Assembly (NCBI GenBank): GCA_039812765.1
Contig: JBDIBF010000108.1
Span: forward strand, 1-8,051
From: JADJVL01 sp039812765
Lineage (GTDB): Bacteria; Acidobacteriota; Holophagae; Holophagales; Holophagaceae
DNA length: 8,051 nt
Direction of reading: 5' to 3'
Made by a program: the position numbers and the translations under genes. Below the pieces are notes generated by a model. That model had not been told where the DNA came from and ran no database searches. It saw nothing but the letters and a program-made list of their open reading frames with translations. This document shows, piece after piece, positions 5,471-8,051 of this stretch (position 1 is the stretch's first letter; the number at the start of each line of letters is the position of its first letter).

Positions 5471-7345
5471 ATGGAAGCCCCAGCCCCAACCCCGGTGGCG
5501 GAACTCACCCTCAAGGCCGTGCTGGCGGGCCTGGGCCTGGGCGTGGTCTTCGGCGCGGCCAACGCCTACATCGGCCTGCGGGTGGGCCTCACGGTGGCGG
5601 CCTCCATTCCCGCCGCCGTGCTGACGGTGGCGCTCTTCAAGGCCTTCCGCGCCAAGGGCACGATCCTCGAGGCCAACCTCTCCCAGACCATCGGCTCGGC
5701 CTCCACGTCGCTGGCCACCGGCACCATCTTCACCATCCCCGCGCTGGCCCTCTGGGGCATGGCGCCGCCCTACCTGCAGGTGGTCGCCCTCTGCTTCCTG
5801 GGCGCGGTGCTGGGGCTTTCCGCGATGATCCCCCTGCGCCGGCTCCTCATCGTCCAGTCCCACGACGAGCTGCCCTACCCCGAGGGCACCGCCTGCGCCG
5901 AGGTGCTCCGCGCCACCGCCGAGGGCTCCGGGGAAGGCGTGTGGATCTTCCGGGGGATGGCGGTGGGGGCCGCCGTCAAGCTCCTCGTCTCCCTCCTCTT
6001 CCTCGTGCCGCCGGAGATGAGCCTCAGCCTCGCCCGCCTCCTGCCCAACGGCTCCCTGGCGCTGGAACTCGCCCCGGCCCTCATCGCCGTGGGCTACATC
6101 CTGGGCTACCGCCAGTCCGGCGTCATCGTCAGCGGCGCGCTGATCTCCTCCCTGGTGCTGATCCCCCTCATCAGCTTCTTGGGCGCCCAGCTCACGGCGC
6201 CCCTCTACCCCGAGACGGTGAGGCTCGTCTCCCAGATGGACGCCGGCGCGATCTGGAGCAAATACGTGCGCTACATCGGCGCCGGGGCCGTGGCCACCGC
6301 CGGCATCCTCACGGTGCTGAAGGGGCTACCCACCATGGTCGGCGCCTTTGCCGCCGTGGCCCGCGGCCTGAAATCGAAGGGCGCGGAGGGAGCGGGGGTG
6401 GGCGACCGGGACCGCGACCTTCCGGGCGTCTTCGTCCTGGGGGGCATCGCCACGGTGGTGCTCGCCGCGGGCTTCGTCCCCGGCATCTTCGCCGGGGGCA
6501 TGGGCCTCGTCCCGCGCCTGGTCTGCGCCGCCGGTGTCGGCGTCTTCGGCGTCCTCTTCGTGGCGGTGGCCGCGCGCATCGTGGGCATCGTGGGCGTCTC
6601 GTCCCAGCCGACCTCGGGCATCACGCTGGTCACGCTGCTCGGCATCGCCTCCATCTTCGCCGCCGCGGGCTGGGTGGACGGCGGCGCCCGGGCCGCGGTG
6701 CTCACCGTTGGCACCATCGTGGCGGTGGCCGCGTCGAAGGCGGGCGACATCAGCCAGGACCTCAAGACCGGCTTCCTGGTGGGCGCGACACCGGCCAGGC
6801 AGCAGTTCGGCCAGCTCCTGGGGGCCTCCGTGGCCTGCTGGGCGGTGGCCGCCACGGTGATCCTCATGGGCAAGGCCTTCGGCTTCGGCACGAAGGAGAT
6901 CCCCGCGCCCCAGGCGACGCTGATGAAGACCATCATCGAAGGCGTCCTGTCCGGCGCCCTGCCCTGGAGCCTGGTGCTGAGCGGCGCCGGGCTCTCCCTG
7001 GGGGCGATGCTCTGCGGCGTCTCGGGCCTCGCCTTCGCCATCGGCGTCTACCTGCCCCTCAGTTCCATGGCGCCGATCTACGTGGGCGGCTGCGTGCGGG
7101 CCCTGGTGGAGCGCCGCCGGGGCGCGGCGTCCCCGGGCGAGGGCGACCCGGGCATCCTCGCCGCCTCGGGCCTGGTGGCCGGCGAAGGTCTGGCGGGCAT
7201 CCTCGTGGCGGGTCTCGTGGTGAGCGGCCTGGCGCCCAAGTCCATGCCGCCTCGGATCGGCGGGACCTGGGGCGAGCTGGGCACGCTGCTGCTGGTGTCC
7301 GGAGTCTGCGCCTTCCTGCTGCGGGCGGGCCGGAGGCGCGCCTGA
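5471..7345 (+). CDS. OPT-family oligopeptide transporter
   Basis: This 624-residue, highly hydrophobic inner-membrane protein belongs to the prokaryotic (EspB/TIGR00733-type) branch of the oligopeptide transporter (OPT) family. Members are proton-driven importers of small peptides, peptide derivatives or, in some branches, metal chelates. Seen: NAYIGLRVGLT (31-41) in the first helix, NLSQTIGSASTSLATG (69-84), ELPYPEGTACAEVL (133-146), the repeat-related IVGVSSQPTSGIT segment (coding around 6590-6630), and about 14-16 membrane segments. A charged loop (KSKGAEGAGVGDRDRD, coding about 6376-6420) breaks the hydrophobic pattern. Length is normal for the family and both ends look complete. The ATG at 5471 has GGAG 5 nt upstream and an extended -10 about 22 nt upstream. 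It is divergent from the MFSD1-like gene and ends 9 bp from the convergent zinc-ribbon gene. The actual substrate cannot be read from sequence. Confidence 0.93.
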   Translation: MEAPAPTPVAELTLKAVLAGLGLGVVFGAANAYIGLRVGLTVAASIPAAVLTVALFKAFRAKGTILEANLSQTIGSASTSLATGTIFTIPALALWGMAPPYLQVVALCFLGAVLGLSAMIPLRRLLIVQSHDELPYPEGTACAEVLRATAEGSGEGVWIFRGMAVGAAVKLLVSLLFLVPPEMSLSLARLLPNGSLALELAPALIAVGYILGYRQSGVIVSGALISSLVLIPLISFLGAQLTAPLYPETVRLVSQMDAGAIWSKYVRYIGAGAVATAGILTVLKGLPTMVGAFAAVARGLKSKGAEGAGVGDRDRDLPGVFVLGGIATVVLAAGFVPGIFAGGMGLVPRLVCAAGVGVFGVLFVAVAARIVGIVGVSSQPTSGITLVTLLGIASIFAAAGWVDGGARAAVLTVGTIVAVAASKAGDISQDLKTGFLVGATPARQQFGQLLGASVACWAVAATVILMGKAFGFGTKEIPAPQATLMKTIIEGVLSGALPWSLVLSGAGLSLGAMLCGVSGLAFAIGVYLPLSSMAPIYVGGCVRALVERRRGAASPGEGDPGILAASGLVAGEGLAGILVAGLVVSGLAPKSMPPRIGGTWGELGTLLLVSGVCAFLLRAGRRRA

Positions 7346-7354
7346 CCCCGGGCC

Positions 7355-7786
7355 TCAGCGGTCCAGGTGGGCCGGCGCGACGGGCGTGTCCCACTGCCGG
7401 AGGGCCGACATCACGAAGCGCACCGCCAGCAGCCCCAGGACGGCGAAGATCAGCGCGTTGAGGATCCGGAGGGCCAGGGGCCGCGCCTTCCTGCGGACGG
7501 TGCCCCGCAGGGTGCGCTTCACGCCGGCGGCCTGGCAGGACCGGCAAATGTACTCCCCGTTCCGGTTGCGGTGGCAGTCCTTGCGGGGCACGGCGGCGCC
7601 GCAGGCGGCGCAGACCCGCTGGCGGTGGCGGCGGTGGTGGCAGGATTCGCAGAGGGTCCGCCCGTCGGGCTGCACCCGGCCCTGTCCCGCGGGCAAGGGG
7701 ATGCTGCACCCCGCGCAGGGGGTCGCGGGCACCCCCGCCGCTTCCGTCGGGACGCCCTGGCTGGGATCCGGGCTCATGGGGCCCAT
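7355..7786 (-). CDS. small double zinc-ribbon protein with a C-terminal membrane anchor
   Basis: This 143-residue protein of unknown function has eight cysteines in four CxxC pairs: C24/C27 with C46/C49, and C59/C62 with C81/C84. This pattern fits two zinc ribbons or one LIM-like double finger. A further C71-H72 lies within the second module. A strongly basic stretch (about 90-107, KRTLRG and RRKARP) precedes one membrane segment (about 107-127) and a short polar tail. The zinc part is therefore probably cytoplasmic and the protein tail-anchored. I chose the ATG at 7786 because it lies just after the stop of the upstream DUF218 gene; ATG 7777, three codons in, is an alternative. Neither has a Shine-Dalgarno sequence, and a perfect inverted repeat abuts the 7786 start. 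It follows the DUF218 gene by 32 bp on the same strand and ends 9 bp from the convergent OPT gene. Role unknown. Confidence 0.75.
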   Translation of the reverse strand: MGPMSPDPSQGVPTEAAGVPATPCAGCSIPLPAGQGRVQPDGRTLCESCHHRRHRQRVCAACGAAVPRKDCHRNRNGEYICRSCQAAGVKRTLRGTVRRKARPLALRILNALIFAVLGLLAVRFVMSALRQWDTPVAPAHLDR

Positions 7787-7804
7787 GGTCGCACGGGTGC
7801 GACC
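7787..7804. repeat. perfect 8-bp inverted repeat abutting a start codon
   Basis: GGTCGCAC and GTGCGACC are exact reverse complements separated by GG, ending at the base next to the ATG at 7786. It fills most of the 32-bp gap between the DUF218 stop and the zinc-ribbon start, where a ribosome binding site would be expected. It could form an RNA hairpin hiding the start, act as an operator, or mark a processing site. It is not a classical terminator because no T-run follows on either strand. The repeat is certain; its function is unknown. Confidence 0.5.
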
Positions 7805-7818
7805 GCGGGGTCCCGGGC

Positions 7819-8051
7819 TCAGGTCACGCGCTCCAACTGGCGCCGGGAGCGGATGAGACGGCTGTAGGCCAGCCCGGTGTGGTACCAGTGCAGGAGGAAG
7901 GCCTCCCCCGCCGCCCGCCGCCACCAGGCGAAGGAACCCGGGGCGGGGGGGCAGCCCGGCGCCGGGAGGCAGCGGAGCTCGAGCCCGAGTCCCCGGGCCA
8001 GGGCTCCGGCCCGGGCGAGGTGGAGAGGGTCGCTCACCAGGAGGAGACGGC
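7819..8051 (-). CDS. DUF218 (YdcF/SanA/ElyC-like) protein, C-terminal part
   Basis: Only the last 77 codons are in the window; the frame is open to the right edge. LLLVSDPLHLARAGALARGLG resembles the DUF218 motif usually written LLVTSPYHMPRA followed by a helix and a Gly, and WWRRAAGEAFLLHWYHTGL matches the closing amphipathic helix with its conserved Glu. DUF218 proteins (SanA, YdcF, ElyC) are envelope-linked proteins of poorly known biochemistry, some tied to cell-wall or envelope integrity. A GTG inside the visible part (8037) would begin in the middle of the core strand, so it is not a real start. The gene ends 32 bp before the zinc-ribbon gene on the same strand and is probably co-transcribed with it. 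Confidence 0.7.
   Translation of the reverse strand, partial: RLLLVSDPLHLARAGALARGLGLELRCLPAPGCPPAPGSFAWWRRAAGEAFLLHWYHTGLAYSRLIRSRRQLERVT

Noticed and set aside
5376..5489. In-frame extension of the MFS gene to a start at 5489
   Set aside because: The added 38 residues are not MFS-like, would run into the OPT coding region, and the ATG at 5375 has its own GGAAGG.
4030..5562. 510-codon open frame on the minus strand
   Set aside because: It is a frame-shifted shadow of the MFS gene, rich in Pro/Arg/Gly/His, with no membrane segments or motifs.
5941..7461. 506-codon open frame on the plus strand inside the OPT gene
   Set aside because: It is a frame-shifted shadow of the OPT gene with low-complexity Arg/Gly/Pro/His composition.
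7787..7810. Intrinsic terminator after the DUF218 gene
   Set aside because: The stem is good, but no T-run follows on the minus strand and the repeat abuts the start codon of the next gene.
1..8051. CRISPR arrays, tRNA/rRNA genes, insertion sequences, attachment sites, toxin-antitoxin or defence genes
   Set aside because: I looked on both strands and saw no repeat-spacer pattern, transposase, integrase, tRNA-like cloverleaf or recognisable defence domain.

Overview
The window is a very GC-rich, densely packed bacterial chromosome segment with no mobile elements, RNA genes or CRISPR arrays that I can see. All nine visible stop codons are TGA and third positions are almost all G/C. The gene set (RsmI, an EspB-type OPT transporter, a PhoD-like phosphatase) and the promoter style (TAnnnT hexamers placed 6 nt before ATG) would suit a high-GC lineage such as Acidobacteriota (Holophaga/Geothrix-like), but nothing here fixes the taxon; that assignment is a guess.

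Layout. (1) 1-409, minus: the N-terminal part of a class II aldolase/adducin-family enzyme, running off the left edge. (2) 410-431: a 22-bp divergent promoter in which two overlapping -10 hexamers each end exactly 6 nt before an ATG, suggesting that both genes give leaderless mRNAs. (3) 432-1550, plus: a secreted PhoD-like metallophosphatase. Its 3' end overlaps the convergent operon by 110 bp. (4) 5375 down to 1441, minus: a tight five-gene array encoding an MFSD1-like MFS transporter, RsmI (16S rRNA C1402 2'-O-methyltransferase), a membrane-anchored SRPBCC protein, and two tandem paralogous multi-pass membrane proteins of a family I do not recognise. The first of these paralogs has no normal start codon where homology says it should begin. 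(5) 5376-5470: a second divergent promoter region holding a perfect 12-bp palindrome over both -35 positions. (6) 5471-7345, plus: an OPT-family oligopeptide transporter. (7) 8051 down to 7355, minus: the C-terminal part of a DUF218 (YdcF/SanA-like) protein, followed by a small double zinc-ribbon protein with a C-terminal membrane anchor. A perfect 8-bp inverted repeat fills the gap right up to the latter's start codon.

How they may work together. The clearest functional theme is peptide transport. An OPT oligopeptide transporter and an MFS protein closely resembling the eukaryotic lysosomal dipeptide uniporter MFSD1 are divergently transcribed from one 95-bp region. The MFS protein keeps the Glu and Arg that I recall as the dipeptide-binding pair, at identical spacing. 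RsmI is probably a housekeeping gene that has become part of the MFS-led operon. The SRPBCC protein and the paired membrane proteins have no inferable pathway. I found no defence system, toxin-antitoxin system, prophage or biosynthetic cluster. The best candidates for undescribed biology are the bidirectional leaderless promoter, the MFSD1-like/OPT pair, and the tandem membrane paralogs with an unusual start.
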